Positions 7,348 through 17,639 of a stretch of 64,000 nt of DNA are shown one piece after another. The notes below the pieces were generated by a model. That model did no database searches, was not told the origin of the DNA, and worked only from the letters and a program-made list of their open reading frames with translations. The position numbers and the translations under genes are program-made. Position 1 is the first letter of the stretch. Every line of letters starts with the position of its first letter. This DNA is from JBQTGK01 sp052400665. Lineage in GTDB: Bacteria > Bacteroidota > Bacteroidia > Bacteroidales > Marinifilaceae. The stretch lies in the NCBI GenBank assembly GCA_052400665.1, contig JBQTGK010000002.1; one strand, written 5' to 3'.

Positions 7348-10316
7348 GTAAGGAAAATGAAATAATGCGACGTAGGTTAGAAAGAGAGAAAGCAGCTCGT
7401 TTTCAGGCCGAAAAACTTTTGGAAGAAAAGTCTCTTGAACTTTATGAATCGAATCTGCAGCTTAAAAGTTTAAATAATAATTTAGAGCAGCTTGTAGAAG
7501 ATAGAACACTGCGTTTACAGGAAACAGAGCAGGAATATTTTACTTTGGTAGAAAGTATTACCGATATAATTTGTAAAGTAAATCTGAAAGGAGAAATTAT
7601 ATTTGTAAACCAGATTGCCAGTCAAATACTGGGGCAATCCAAGGAAAATTTGTTGGGAAAAAGTGTTTTGAGCTTTGTACCGGATGAATATCGAAGAAAG
7701 ATTTTTCAATATTTTGCCCGACAGTTCATCACAAATAAATGTATTAGTTATTTCGAATTGCCAATTCTTACCCGAGATGATAATGTTTTATGGGTTAGAG
7801 TAAACGTGCAATTTACCGAGGATAAGTGTAAAAATTGTGAACTAAAAAGGTGCTTTTTAGCGGGTACTCTTGAGGAGGTTACTTCACAGAATAATTGTAA
7901 TTTTAAAGAAATTATAATTGTAGCTCATAATATTACCGAACGAAAGAAAAATGAATTTGAAATAGCCCGCAATTTAAAACAACAGCAAATTTTAACCGAA
8001 ATATCGGTAAATTATAATTCGCTCGACGATTTTGAAAGTAGTACTCGCGAAACAGTAAGAATTATTGGAGAGCATACCGGGGTTAGTCGAGTGTATATTT
8101 TTGAAGATAGTGTCGATAGAAAAACAACAAGTAATACTTACGAATGGTGCAATAAGGGTATACAATCTAAAAAGAATGAATTACAGAATATCCCCTATAA
8201 CACAATTCCATCATGGAAAAAATTACTAAAAGAGGAAGGAATTGTATATTCCGATACTATTGTCGATTTGCCTGATGATTTGTGGAAAATGCTCGAGTCT
8301 CAGGGAATAAAATCAATTATTGTTTTGCCCCTTGTAATTTCAGGTAAAATGTTTGGCTTTATTGGCTTTGATGAATGTGACACGAATCATTTATGGACAA
8401 AGTCGGAGATCGAATTGCTACGAACCATTAGTAGTATGATTTCGACAGCATTTTTAAGAAATCAAATTCAAACTAATCTTGTTTTAAGCGAAAGAGCAAA
8501 TCGTGGCATAATAAATTCAATTCCTGATGAAATTTTAAAGTTAAAACGTGATGGAGAAGTAATTTCATTTCAGTCGAAATTTGAATATAGCTTATTTGAT
8601 AAATTAAAAAATAAGGATGTTAACTCTATTTGCGATGTTTTAAACGACGAATTGTGTAATTCTTTTATATCGGCAATTGAAGAATGTTTGGTAAAGGGGA
8701 ATTTTGAATTTAATTATAGCAGTTTTAACCGAGACAAAATGCTATATTCTGAAGCTCGTTTTGTTAAGTTAAATACTGAAGAAGTGTTAGTTATCATTAG
8801 AGATGTTACCGACCTTAAAGAGAAAGAGCAGCAACTACAAATAGAAAAAAATAAAGCAGAACAAGCCTCTAAAGCAAAATCGGAATTTCTTGCCAATGTG
8901 TCTCACGAAATTCGTACACCGATGAATGCTATTCTCGGATTTAGTGAATGGTTACATTCTAATGTTGAGAATCCTCAACATAGAAATTATTTGCATACAA
9001 TTTTAACTAGCGGCCGTAATCTTCTTGCTTTAATTAATGATATTCTCGACCTTTCAAAAATTGAATCAGGTAAGATGAATATCGAGTTAGAGCCTATGCA
9101 ATGTAAAATTGTAATCAATCAAATTAAACAGGTATTTAAACAGAAGCTTGAGATTAACAATTTAGCATTTAATATTACGGTAGATAGCTCGGTACCTCAA
9201 TATATTTATATGGATGAGGTTCGTTTTTATCAAATTTTATTTAACCTGGTAGGAAACTCAATTAAGTTTACTGCGAAGGGATATATCCATGTATCGGTTT
9301 CGGCTGTAAAAACAAGTGATCCTAATGCAATAAATCTATTTTTAAATGTAGAAGATACAGGAATTGGAATTAAAAAAGATCAGCAGGAAAATGTTTTTAA
9401 AGCATTTACTCAGCAGAGCGGACAAAGTAACAGGTATTACGAAGGAACAGGCTTGGGTTTAACAATTGTAGGAGGTTTGCTTAAGAAATTAAACGGGGAA
9501 ATAAGTTTGCAAAGCGAAGTTGGAAGAGGATCGAAGTTTACTATAAAATTTAAAAATGTAAAAATAGCAGAAGTATCGTGCGATGAGGATTTAAAAACAA
9601 AAGAATTAAATAATTTCACTTTAGAACCATGTAAAATACTAATTGTTGATGATTTAAAATTTAACATATTGGTGTTAAAACGAATTGTTGAGTTCGAAAA
9701 TGTTACTTTTTTAGAAGCAGAAAGTGGAGAACAAGCCATCGAATTAATGGAAACTGAAACACCAGATATTGTATTTATGGACATTCGAATGCCTGGAATG
9801 AATGGATATGATGCTACAGAAGTAATTAAAAATAACGAAGAATGGAAAGATATTCCGGTGGTTGCGTTTACAGCTTCGATAATGAATGACGAGTTGGATA
9901 GAATTCATGCATTATTTGATGAATATCTGCAAAAACCAGTTTTTAGAAAAGATGTATTTGCTGTACTTAAACGATTTCTTCCATACCGATATCTTGATGA
10001 AGAAGAAAATGAAGTGGTAGAACAAGAGATAAAATTCTCGGAAGAATGTATTCGTATTTTACCAGAGGTTATCTCTAAACTGGAAGATGAGTTTTTTGGC
10101 GAATGGAATAAAATTAAAGGTGATTTGATAATTTATGAAATCGAGAAGTTTAGTGAGGATTTATCAGCATTTGCTTTCAAAAAATCATGTAAAATTTTAG
10201 ATGTTTATTGTAAAGAGTTGGATATGGCAATTCAATCTTTCGATATTGAATTAATAGAAAAACAATTGAATGGATTTGATAAAATGATCGAAGATTTAAA
10301 ATCATATTTAAAATAA
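7344..10316 (+). CDS. H-NOX-associated hybrid histidine kinase (PAS-GAF-HisKA-HATPase-REC)
   Basis: 990 aa with no membrane segment. It has an N-terminal coiled coil (1-62), a PAS/PAC domain (about 63-205), a GAF domain (about 215-375), a weak second PAS-like region (about 385-492), HisKA with H521 (VSHEIRTPMNAILGF), HATPase (NSIKFT, DTGIGI, GTGLGL, about 620-735) and a receiver with D813 (FMDIRMPGMNGYDA). The C-terminal 100 residues are helical like an HPt module, but no phosphohistidine motif is seen. The PAS region contains an unusual cysteine cluster: C162, C165, C170 and C185. Four-base overlap with the H-NOX gene makes it the likely direct partner. The output regulator is not obvious nearby. 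Confidence 0.93.
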   Translation: MSKENEIMRRRLEREKAARFQAEKLLEEKSLELYESNLQLKSLNNNLEQLVEDRTLRLQETEQEYFTLVESITDIICKVNLKGEIIFVNQIASQILGQSKENLLGKSVLSFVPDEYRRKIFQYFARQFITNKCISYFELPILTRDDNVLWVRVNVQFTEDKCKNCELKRCFLAGTLEEVTSQNNCNFKEIIIVAHNITERKKNEFEIARNLKQQQILTEISVNYNSLDDFESSTRETVRIIGEHTGVSRVYIFEDSVDRKTTSNTYEWCNKGIQSKKNELQNIPYNTIPSWKKLLKEEGIVYSDTIVDLPDDLWKMLESQGIKSIIVLPLVISGKMFGFIGFDECDTNHLWTKSEIELLRTISSMISTAFLRNQIQTNLVLSERANRGIINSIPDEILKLKRDGEVISFQSKFEYSLFDKLKNKDVNSICDVLNDELCNSFISAIEECLVKGNFEFNYSSFNRDKMLYSEARFVKLNTEEVLVIIRDVTDLKEKEQQLQIEKNKAEQASKAKSEFLANVSHEIRTPMNAILGFSEWLHSNVENPQHRNYLHTILTSGRNLLALINDILDLSKIESGKMNIELEPMQCKIVINQIKQVFKQKLEINNLAFNITVDSSVPQYIYMDEVRFYQILFNLVGNSIKFTAKGYIHVSVSAVKTSDPNAINLFLNVEDTGIGIKKDQQENVFKAFTQQSGQSNRYYEGTGLGLTIVGGLLKKLNGEISLQSEVGRGSKFTIKFKNVKIAEVSCDEDLKTKELNNFTLEPCKILIVDDLKFNILVLKRIVEFENVTFLEAESGEQAIELMETETPDIVFMDIRMPGMNGYDATEVIKNNEEWKDIPVVAFTASIMNDELDRIHALFDEYLQKPVFRKDVFAVLKRFLPYRYLDEEENEVVEQEIKFSEECIRILPEVISKLEDEFFGEWNKIKGDLIIYEIEKFSEDLSAFAFKKSCKILDVYCKELDMAIQSFDIELIEKQLNGFDKMIEDLKSYLK

Positions 10317-10519
10317 ATAAAATTATAAATATAAAGCCCGCTGCAGTATTTGTTGCGAGCTTTGTTATATCTGATATCTAATAAATAAACAAGTAATTAA
10401 GAGATGTTTTGTAGCGCAATTCTAATTATTAAAAAGACTTTAATAATTTAAGTTTTAGTGAGGATAGATAAAAAACAACTACTTTAGTGCTTTGTATTCA
10501 GGCCAATTTAAAAATAACT

Positions 10520-12889
10520 ATGAAACTTGATAGAATTAAGCTTAATATAGAGGAAATACCCTTTAAAAAATCACTTAGTTTTCGTCCTTTAATCAACAAA
10601 ATTAAAGAAGAGCAGAAAGCAAATGATTATCCTAACATACAAGCCGAGGCGATACTAAAAATGCTAAAGGAAAAACCCGAATTGGAAACATCCGATTTTG
10701 ATATAAAAGAGGTGTCTGCATATAGGGAAAGTATACATATTTTAATGAGTTATTTTTATACTCCATCTCAATACCGAAACTCAATTGGAGTGGTTGCTAC
10801 TCCTTTCGACGATGAAAATTTCTATTTTACGCCCAAATACAAGGAACTGTATGGGAACGAAAATTTAAAGATCGAGCTTGTAGGACAGAGTGAGCAGGAC
10901 CAGTGTTACAAGACTTTTACATTGTTATTTTATGCATATTCGATGATACTGGAAAAGTTCTACGGTAAACAACTCGGAGATGAATATTTCTTTTTATACA
11001 AAATAACCGATAAATTAAATGATCTTGTAAAATATTATAAACTAGAGTTTGATAAAACATGTATTGATATTTCTCATCAGGGAGAGTTGCCAAAAATAAG
11101 TGAAGAACAGTTCTATACCATGCTAAATAATCCCTTAGATATGGATTTTTGGATGAAGGTACTTCCATTAAATAACTTTACATTTTGTGGATTTTTACCT
11201 TTTCAATATGTCGATGTTAGTCAAATTGAAATTATATCTTCCTTAAAATCTCAATTGCTCGAAAAAGCATCAATTATAAAAAAAGAAAATTTTGAACAGT
11301 TGGAGCAAAATATTCGCTCATTACTGCAGTTGCCAAATTTGAACCTGGGAATTATTTCTTTTAGTATGAATCAGGGTAATGTAGAGAACCGAGCAAATTA
11401 CTGGCACGGTTTCTTAAGTCCCGAAAAGTTTAATTGCGACGATTACAGGGGAACAATTTACGAAGAAGCAGCGAGCTTAAAATCGGTTGTTTTGGTAAAT
11501 GATCTTTCAAAAAGAGAAAATCTTATGCCGCTTGAGCAAGCTTTATTAGATCAGGGAATAAATAACATAAGTATTATTCCACTTTATAATGGTCAGGAAT
11601 TGGTTGGCATTATGGAAATAGGATCTACTCAGGCTCATGATATTACATTCTCGAAACTGAGAGTTATAAAGGATATTATTCCCGTTTTTTCAATTGCAAT
11701 TCAGCGTACCACTGAGGAGTTGCAAAATAAAATCCAGGCAATTATAAAAGAAGAGTGTACCGCTATTCATCCGAGTGTTGAATGGCGATTTTTAGATGCA
11801 GCCTCAAATCTATTGCTTGCAAAAGAAACTGGTGTATCTTCAAAAATGGAGGAAATTGTGTTTTCAAATGTTTACCCATTGTATGGTGCCATTGATGTAC
11901 GTCACTCTTCCGATATTAGAAATCAGACCATTCAGGATGATTTAGTGGAACAATTAAATTTGGCAAAAGAAGTGCTGCTTAGGGTATATGATAATATAAA
12001 TATGCCTATTTACGATCAGTTAATTTATAAGGTCGATTATTTTATAAATGGAATAAAGGAGAATTTATCTTCGGGTGATGAAATGAATGTTTTGGGTTTT
12101 TTGAGAAGTGATGTTGAACCTCTATTCGATCATTTTAACGAAAATGGAGAAGAAGTACATCAGGCAATTTTAAATTATCGAAATAATATCGATTCAGATC
12201 TTAATATTGTTTACAAGCGCCGAAAAGATTTTGAAGATAGTTTAGCCTTTATAAACGAATGTGTAACTTCTTATTTGGAAATCGAAGAGGAGAAAGCTCA
12301 GGCAATGTTTCCGCATTATTTTGAAAAATACCGTACCGATGGAGTAGAGCATAATATTTATATTGGAGATAGTATAGCCAATGGAAAAAGCTTTGATCTT
12401 ATATATCTTAAGAATTTAAGATTATGGCAATTGATTGTAGGTGCCGAACTGGCAAGAAAAACTGAAAAATTAAAAGAAACTTTACCGATACCACTCGAAA
12501 CTACGGGTTTAATATTGGTACACTCGCAGGCTCTAGCCATTCGTTTCCGTCAGGATGAAAAGAAATTTGATGTAGATGGTGCCTATAATATTCGTTACGA
12601 GATTGTTAAAAAGAGAATAGATAAAGCCCTTATAAAAGGTACAAACGAGAGATTAACTCAGCCAGGAATGCTGGCAATTATTTTTAGCGAAGAAAAAGAA
12701 ATAGAAGAGTATAAACGCTATCTAGAATATTTAATTGCTTTTGGATATTTTGAAGATAATATCGAATCATTGGTTCTCGAAGATTTACAAGGTGTATATG
12801 GTTTAAGAGCAATAAGAATAAAGGTAAAGAAAGGAAAAGAGGAGAAAGATGTACTTAAAATGGTAGAGAATTTAAAAATGAATAATTAA
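10520..12889 (+). CDS. Large GAF-domain protein of unknown function
   Basis: The frame is open from a GTG at 10487, but the ATG at 10520 (MKLDRIKLN) looks the better start, giving 789 aa. No signal peptide, membrane helix, kinase or cyclase motif is visible. A GAF-like domain lies at roughly 270-410, including YEEAASLKSVVLVNDLS and IIPLYNGQELVGIMEIGS. The rest is helical and rich in acidic and basic residues. It follows the H-NOX/kinase pair in the same direction after 203 bases, so it might sense a small molecule in the same circuit, but co-transcription is not evident. An exact function cannot be assigned. Confidence 0.7.
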   Translation: MKLDRIKLNIEEIPFKKSLSFRPLINKIKEEQKANDYPNIQAEAILKMLKEKPELETSDFDIKEVSAYRESIHILMSYFYTPSQYRNSIGVVATPFDDENFYFTPKYKELYGNENLKIELVGQSEQDQCYKTFTLLFYAYSMILEKFYGKQLGDEYFFLYKITDKLNDLVKYYKLEFDKTCIDISHQGELPKISEEQFYTMLNNPLDMDFWMKVLPLNNFTFCGFLPFQYVDVSQIEIISSLKSQLLEKASIIKKENFEQLEQNIRSLLQLPNLNLGIISFSMNQGNVENRANYWHGFLSPEKFNCDDYRGTIYEEAASLKSVVLVNDLSKRENLMPLEQALLDQGINNISIIPLYNGQELVGIMEIGSTQAHDITFSKLRVIKDIIPVFSIAIQRTTEELQNKIQAIIKEECTAIHPSVEWRFLDAASNLLLAKETGVSSKMEEIVFSNVYPLYGAIDVRHSSDIRNQTIQDDLVEQLNLAKEVLLRVYDNINMPIYDQLIYKVDYFINGIKENLSSGDEMNVLGFLRSDVEPLFDHFNENGEEVHQAILNYRNNIDSDLNIVYKRRKDFEDSLAFINECVTSYLEIEEEKAQAMFPHYFEKYRTDGVEHNIYIGDSIANGKSFDLIYLKNLRLWQLIVGAELARKTEKLKETLPIPLETTGLILVHSQALAIRFRQDEKKFDVDGAYNIRYEIVKKRIDKALIKGTNERLTQPGMLAIIFSEEKEIEEYKRYLEYLIAFGYFEDNIESLVLEDLQGVYGLRAIRIKVKKGKEEKDVLKMVENLKMNN

Positions 12890-13039
12890 TTTTATCGTAT
12901 AATTATCCAATTGATATAAAAAGAAAATTAAATTTGATTGCTTCTGTAATTAGGTCTACAAGTTTCCTGATGAAAATCGTCTTATTCAATTAAGTTATAG
13001 GCTAATGTTTAATATCTCAATTGAAAGAAAATATTGAAA

Positions 13040-15244
13040 ATGAAATACACCATTCTGTTTGCTCTTATTGTTTTTTATGCTTTTACAACTTCTGCACATA
13101 ATATTCAGGATTCCACTGTAAATAGTAAAAGGCCAAAAATCGGTTTGGTACTAAGTGGAGGCGGAGCCAAAGGATTTGCTCATGTTGGAGTGCTTAAAGT
13201 TATTGATGAGTTGGGAATTCCGATTGATTATATTGCCGGAACCAGTATGGGAAGTATTATTGGTGGATTTTACGCAATTGGTTATTCGGCAGTTGATATA
13301 GAAAAAATGATTTTAAGTCAGGATTGGGATAAGCTGCTTGCTGATGAAATTTCACGAAAATACGTTCCTTTTCATGAAAAAGTAAATTATGAAAGAAGTG
13401 TTTTGTCCTTTCCAATAAAACCGAAAGGAATACAGTTGCCAAGTGGAATTGTAAATGGGCAAAATATTATTAATTTATTTGAAAGGTTATCAATAGAATA
13501 TCACGATGTTAACGACTTTAAAAAACTTCCTATTCCGTTTGTTTGTGTTGCCACAGATATAGAAACCGGAGATGCAATTGTACTTGACAAAGGATATTTG
13601 CCCGAAGCCATGAGAGCTAGTATGGCGATTCCAACAGTATTTTCACCTATCGAAATTGATGGTAAACTTTTGGTTGATGGAGGAATGGTTAACAATTTTC
13701 CGGTAAAGGAAGTGATCGATATGGGTGCCGACATTGTAATTGGGGTAGATGTGCAATCGGGGCCTAAATCAAAAGAAGAATTGCATTCATTTCTGGATAT
13801 TATAAACCAGACTGTATCTTTAATGGCACTTAAAGAGTTTAAAAAGAATGTAAATTATGTTGATGTTTATATTAGACCTGATATTGGCGATTATTCGGTT
13901 GGGAGTTTTAAAAATGCTGATTCTTTAATTTATAAAGGCGAAAAAATTGGACGAGAATTTATTCCTGCCTTAAAAAAATTAAAAGAGAAATACCATCTTA
14001 AAAAGAATATAATAAAGAAATATGAACCACCTGTAGATACAACAAAATATTATCTTAAAAATATTGAGTTTCAGGGTTTAAATGAAGTAAGTAAATCTTT
14101 ACTGGCAGGAAAATTGAATTTAAGTACTCCTGGAGTAGTCTCTTTGTACCAGTTGCAGAAAGGTATTAATCGTAGTTTTGGAAGTAAATATTTCGATAAT
14201 GTAGATTTTAAATTACTTGGCAATAAAACAAAATCTTTACAGGTAAGAGTAAAAGAGAGAACTACAAAACGATTTAATGTAGGATTAAGATACGATTCTG
14301 ATAACAAGGCAGGCGTGCTTTTGAATACAACATTTCGTAATAAATTAAGAAGTGGATCTCATTTATCCTTCGATTTAAAATTGGCCGAAAATCCTAGATT
14401 CGTAACAACTTACGCAATAGACAATGGATTAAAGCCAGGCCTTACTTTACAAGCTGAGTATAATGATTGGGAAGTTAACGCTTTTGAAGATGGTGACAAA
14501 ATTGGGAGTTATGATCTCGATTATATTAAATTAGATGTGAATTTTCATTCGATTTTCAGAGAATCATATTCCATAGGTTTTGGAGCAAAAGCAGAGTACT
14601 ACAATTTAAAATCGAATTTTAACATATCAGATTTAAATTTAGTTAAAGAAGATGATTACTTTTTTTCGTATTATGCATTTTTAAGACTCGATTCTCACGA
14701 AAAAGCATACTATCCTAAAAAAGGAATAAGTTTGTATGGTGAATATAAATTGGTAACGAATAATGGAGCAAGTCTCGAAGGAATGGAACGACCAGCCTCT
14801 ATTGCTTATTTAAAGTTTCAGAAGGCCATAAGTTTGAATTCAAATTTTACTATTTACCCTAAAATATATGGTAGAGTGGTTTGGGGTAAAAATATTCCCG
14901 ACTTTTTTAATACTTATACGGGTGGAATAGACCAAACCGATTATTTTGATATTCAAATTCCATTTGTAGGATTAGAAAGGATGGAGATGAACTCGACCAA
15001 TTCAGTTGTGTTTAGAGCAGATTTTCAATATGAATTATTCCGAAATAATTATCTGATTTTTAAAGCTAACATAGGAAGGTTAAGTGAGGATATTAATCGA
15101 TCGTTTGAGAGTGGAAAATGGGTAAGAGGAGTTGCTTTAACCTATTCGTACAATAGTTTAATAGGACCAATGGAATTTTCTTTAATGTATTCCAATAAAA
15201 AAAATAAGGTCTTAAGTTATGTAAGTTTGGGATACTGGTTTTAA
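13040..15244 (+). CDS. Patatin-like phospholipase fused to outer-membrane barrel
   Basis: The ATG at 13040 is preferred to an in-frame TTG six bases earlier; it gives 734 aa with a signal peptide ending near TTSA (about 18-19). The patatin domain (about 31-330) has the oxyanion segment GLVLSGGGAKGFAHVG, the nucleophile S69 in GTSMG and D213 in DGG. A POTRA-like segment (about 340-415) and a 16-strand-type BamA-like barrel (about 420-734, ending in F) follow. This is the type Vd/PlpD-like architecture known from Bacteroidota and Proteobacteria: a lipase presented or secreted by its own barrel. A role in outer-membrane lipid turnover is inferred. Confidence 0.9.
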   Translation: MKYTILFALIVFYAFTTSAHNIQDSTVNSKRPKIGLVLSGGGAKGFAHVGVLKVIDELGIPIDYIAGTSMGSIIGGFYAIGYSAVDIEKMILSQDWDKLLADEISRKYVPFHEKVNYERSVLSFPIKPKGIQLPSGIVNGQNIINLFERLSIEYHDVNDFKKLPIPFVCVATDIETGDAIVLDKGYLPEAMRASMAIPTVFSPIEIDGKLLVDGGMVNNFPVKEVIDMGADIVIGVDVQSGPKSKEELHSFLDIINQTVSLMALKEFKKNVNYVDVYIRPDIGDYSVGSFKNADSLIYKGEKIGREFIPALKKLKEKYHLKKNIIKKYEPPVDTTKYYLKNIEFQGLNEVSKSLLAGKLNLSTPGVVSLYQLQKGINRSFGSKYFDNVDFKLLGNKTKSLQVRVKERTTKRFNVGLRYDSDNKAGVLLNTTFRNKLRSGSHLSFDLKLAENPRFVTTYAIDNGLKPGLTLQAEYNDWEVNAFEDGDKIGSYDLDYIKLDVNFHSIFRESYSIGFGAKAEYYNLKSNFNISDLNLVKEDDYFFSYYAFLRLDSHEKAYYPKKGISLYGEYKLVTNNGASLEGMERPASIAYLKFQKAISLNSNFTIYPKIYGRVVWGKNIPDFFNTYTGGIDQTDYFDIQIPFVGLERMEMNSTNSVVFRADFQYELFRNNYLIFKANIGRLSEDINRSFESGKWVRGVALTYSYNSLIGPMEFSLMYSNKKNKVLSYVSLGYWF

Positions 15245-15337
15245 TAGTGAGGTGTTTGGTAATATAAATTTGTAAAAAAGTTAATTAGAGTATAACCTTT
15301 TGATCTCCTTAAGATAAATATCATGTAAATTTAATTT

Positions 15338-16393
15338 ATGTTAAAATATTGTTTCTTTTTTGTTCTTTTGCTTTTTATATCATCCGGGCTTATTGCTCAG
15401 AACGGAATTGATACGACTAAATATGACTGGAACCCCAGAATAAAAGGAGTAGGGCCAGTTCGTGGATTATCTGCATCTCTTCATACAAATTCAGCATTCG
15501 ATGTAAGATCGAATTCAGATACTTATGGTAATGGACAGGGAAAAATAAAATACAATCGTATTTTTAAAACGAAAGTGCGTTTCCCATTGTATTTAAACGA
15601 TAAGATAAAACTAGCCGGTAGTTTTGAATACAGCGACGAAGAAATTCATTTTGAGAATATCGAGCAAAACGATTATCCTCTTTATAAAAGTTTGGATGAT
15701 AAAAATATGAAAAGTATTGGTGGTAGCCTGTATTTAATGACTCATTTGAAACGAAACAGGTATTTTATGCTTCGTTTTAATGCAAAATTAAAAGGCGATT
15801 ATTGGAAGGAACATATTGGAAATGTAAGGAAATATACTTTTCTAAAAATGGAAATATCTCCCGTAATTGGTTGGAAAGTAAATAAATATAAATCATGGGG
15901 TGTTGGTTTAGCCTTTTCTTATACGTTTGGAGACCCTTTGGTATTTCCAACTTTTATTTATAACCATACTTTTTCTGATAAATGGGGTGTTGAGGCATTT
16001 TTACCTGCTAGACTTAAGTTGCGATATCAGCCATCGAAATTGTGTTTTTTATATGCAAAAGCAGGCTTAAAAGGTGGCAGTTACAGTATCCATTTAGACG
16101 ATTCGGAATTAAGTGAGTTTAAAACATTGGAACTTAGAAAATCAGATGTTAATTTTTCTTTCGAGATAGAAAAAGGATTAACAGATTGGTTGTGGCTTTC
16201 GTTTGAGTATGGCTATCGGGCAAATATTAATTTCGATGTTACAAACGAAAATCATACATTAAGTTTATCGGGTAGTAAAATAACTCACGAGAATAATATT
16301 ATCGATTCTTATGCCAAAGGAGGAATGTTTTCTAATATTACTTTGTTTATAACTCCATCTAAATCATTACTTAAAAAAATAGGTATTAAATAG
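15338..16393 (+). CDS. Outer-membrane beta-barrel protein (DUF6268-like)
   Basis: 351 aa with a clear signal peptide (hydrophobic 4-18, cleavage after GLIAQ). The mature part is rich in alternating aromatic and polar residues typical of transmembrane beta strands, such as RYFMLRFNAKLKG and SWGVGLAFSYTFGD. No enzyme motif is seen. It resembles the DUF6268 barrel family by general composition and by the DIRG/VRGLSASLHTNS-like N-terminus, although this was judged by eye. It follows the patatin-barrel gene by 93 bases in the same direction and is closed by a strong terminator, so the two may be co-transcribed. Confidence 0.65.
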   Translation: MLKYCFFFVLLLFISSGLIAQNGIDTTKYDWNPRIKGVGPVRGLSASLHTNSAFDVRSNSDTYGNGQGKIKYNRIFKTKVRFPLYLNDKIKLAGSFEYSDEEIHFENIEQNDYPLYKSLDDKNMKSIGGSLYLMTHLKRNRYFMLRFNAKLKGDYWKEHIGNVRKYTFLKMEISPVIGWKVNKYKSWGVGLAFSYTFGDPLVFPTFIYNHTFSDKWGVEAFLPARLKLRYQPSKLCFLYAKAGLKGGSYSIHLDDSELSEFKTLELRKSDVNFSFEIEKGLTDWLWLSFEYGYRANINFDVTNENHTLSLSGSKITHENNIIDSYAKGGMFSNITLFITPSKSLLKKIGIK

Positions 16394-16430
16394 AAAAGGC
16401 AATATTCAAGTAAGAATATTGCCCTTTTTA
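16394..16430. terminator. Intrinsic terminator between barrel gene and lysA
   Basis: A perfect 10-bp stem (GGCAATATTC / GAATATTGCC) with loop AAGTAA is flanked by A-rich sequence on the left and a T run on the right. It ends the barrel gene and, because of the flanking A run, may also serve the convergent lysA transcript. Confidence 0.85.
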
Positions 16431-16449
16431 ATAGGTAATATATATTTGT

Positions 16450-17613
16450 TTACGCTGGGTCTATTTCGTCAGAAAATACTGCATTGGCAATATTTCTTAA
16501 ATTGTATTGCGAAGCCATTGCTTCTCCGTAAGCACCGGTTGTTCTTAAAGCAATTAAGTCGTTTCTTTTTGTTTTTGGTAACTTTACCGATTTGCCAAAA
16601 CAGTCCGACGACTCGCAAATAGGTCCCACAACATCGTATTTATCTGTTTCGCCATTGGCGCTTACATTTTCTATTTTGTGATAAGCCTGATACAATGCAG
16701 GACGCAATAACTCAGTCATTCCGGCATCTAAAATGGCAAATTTTGTGTTTACACCATTTTTCACATACAAAACTCTTGACATTACGCTTCCACACTGGGC
16801 AACAACAGAACGTCCCAATTCAAAATGCAGTTCCTGATTTGCTTTTAGATTCAAAAATTCATCAAAGATTGCAAAGAAAGTAGTAAAATCGGGAATCGGA
16901 TTTTCATCCGGGTTTTCGTAATCTACACCAAAACCACCACCAACGTTAATAAGATCTACAAAAATTTGTCTTTCCTTAAACCATTCCTGAATTTCGTTTA
17001 TTCTTAGGCAAAGACCTTTAAAAACACTTAAATCGGTAATCTGCGATCCAATATGAAAATGCAGACCAATTAATTTAATATTTTTAAAAGTTTTTAAATT
17101 CTCTATAACACTATCGAACTCCCAGCGGTTAATTCCAAACTTATTTTCCTCAATACCAGTTGTAATATAATGGTGAGTGTTGGCATTTACATTTGGGTTA
17201 ATACGAATTGCAATTTTTGCAACTTTACCTTCCTGTTTGGCCAACTCGTTAATTAATTCCATTTCTGGAATCGATTCACAATTAAAACAAAAAATATCTG
17301 TTTCCAAAGCGGTTTTTATTTCCTTATCGGATTTACCTACTCCTGCATATACAATTTTACTGGCAGGAAATCCGCATTCAACCGATCTGGAAATTTCATT
17401 GCCACTAACACAATCGGCACCAAAACCATACGATTGTATTTTTTGCATGATTTTCGGGTTCGCATTTGCCTTTACAGCATAATGAATATGATATCCATAT
17501 TTCGAAGATTCGGATTGAATTGAATTAAGAGTTTGCTCCAATATATTCATATCGTAAAAATAGAATGGAGTTTCTAATTGGTTGAATTTATCTATTCGCG
17601 TACTATTAAACAT
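16450..17613 (-). CDS. lysA: Diaminopimelate decarboxylase
   Basis: 387 aa, a fold III PLP enzyme. The Schiff-base lysine is K48 in HYAVKANANP. The PLP-phosphate and substrate motifs GLHFHIGSQI, NVGGGFGVDY, ELGRSVVAQCG and the GPICESSDCFGK dimer-interface cysteine loop are all present. It converts meso-diaminopimelate to lysine in the last step of lysine synthesis. The gene lies 26 bases downstream of the aspartate kinase gene on the same strand, so the first and last enzymes of the pathway are probably on one transcript. Confidence 0.95.
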   Translation of the reverse strand: MFNSTRIDKFNQLETPFYFYDMNILEQTLNSIQSESSKYGYHIHYAVKANANPKIMQKIQSYGFGADCVSGNEISRSVECGFPASKIVYAGVGKSDKEIKTALETDIFCFNCESIPEMELINELAKQEGKVAKIAIRINPNVNANTHHYITTGIEENKFGINRWEFDSVIENLKTFKNIKLIGLHFHIGSQITDLSVFKGLCLRINEIQEWFKERQIFVDLINVGGGFGVDYENPDENPIPDFTTFFAIFDEFLNLKANQELHFELGRSVVAQCGSVMSRVLYVKNGVNTKFAILDAGMTELLRPALYQAYHKIENVSANGETDKYDVVGPICESSDCFGKSVKLPKTKRNDLIALRTTGAYGEAMASQYNLRNIANAVFSDEIDPA

Positions 17614-17639
17614 GATAAAAATTGATTGTAAGTGATACT

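Noticed and set aside
10333..10365. Hairpin AAAGCCCGC / GCGAGCTTT after the hybrid kinase
   Set aside because: It has an internal mismatch and no T run; weak as a terminator.
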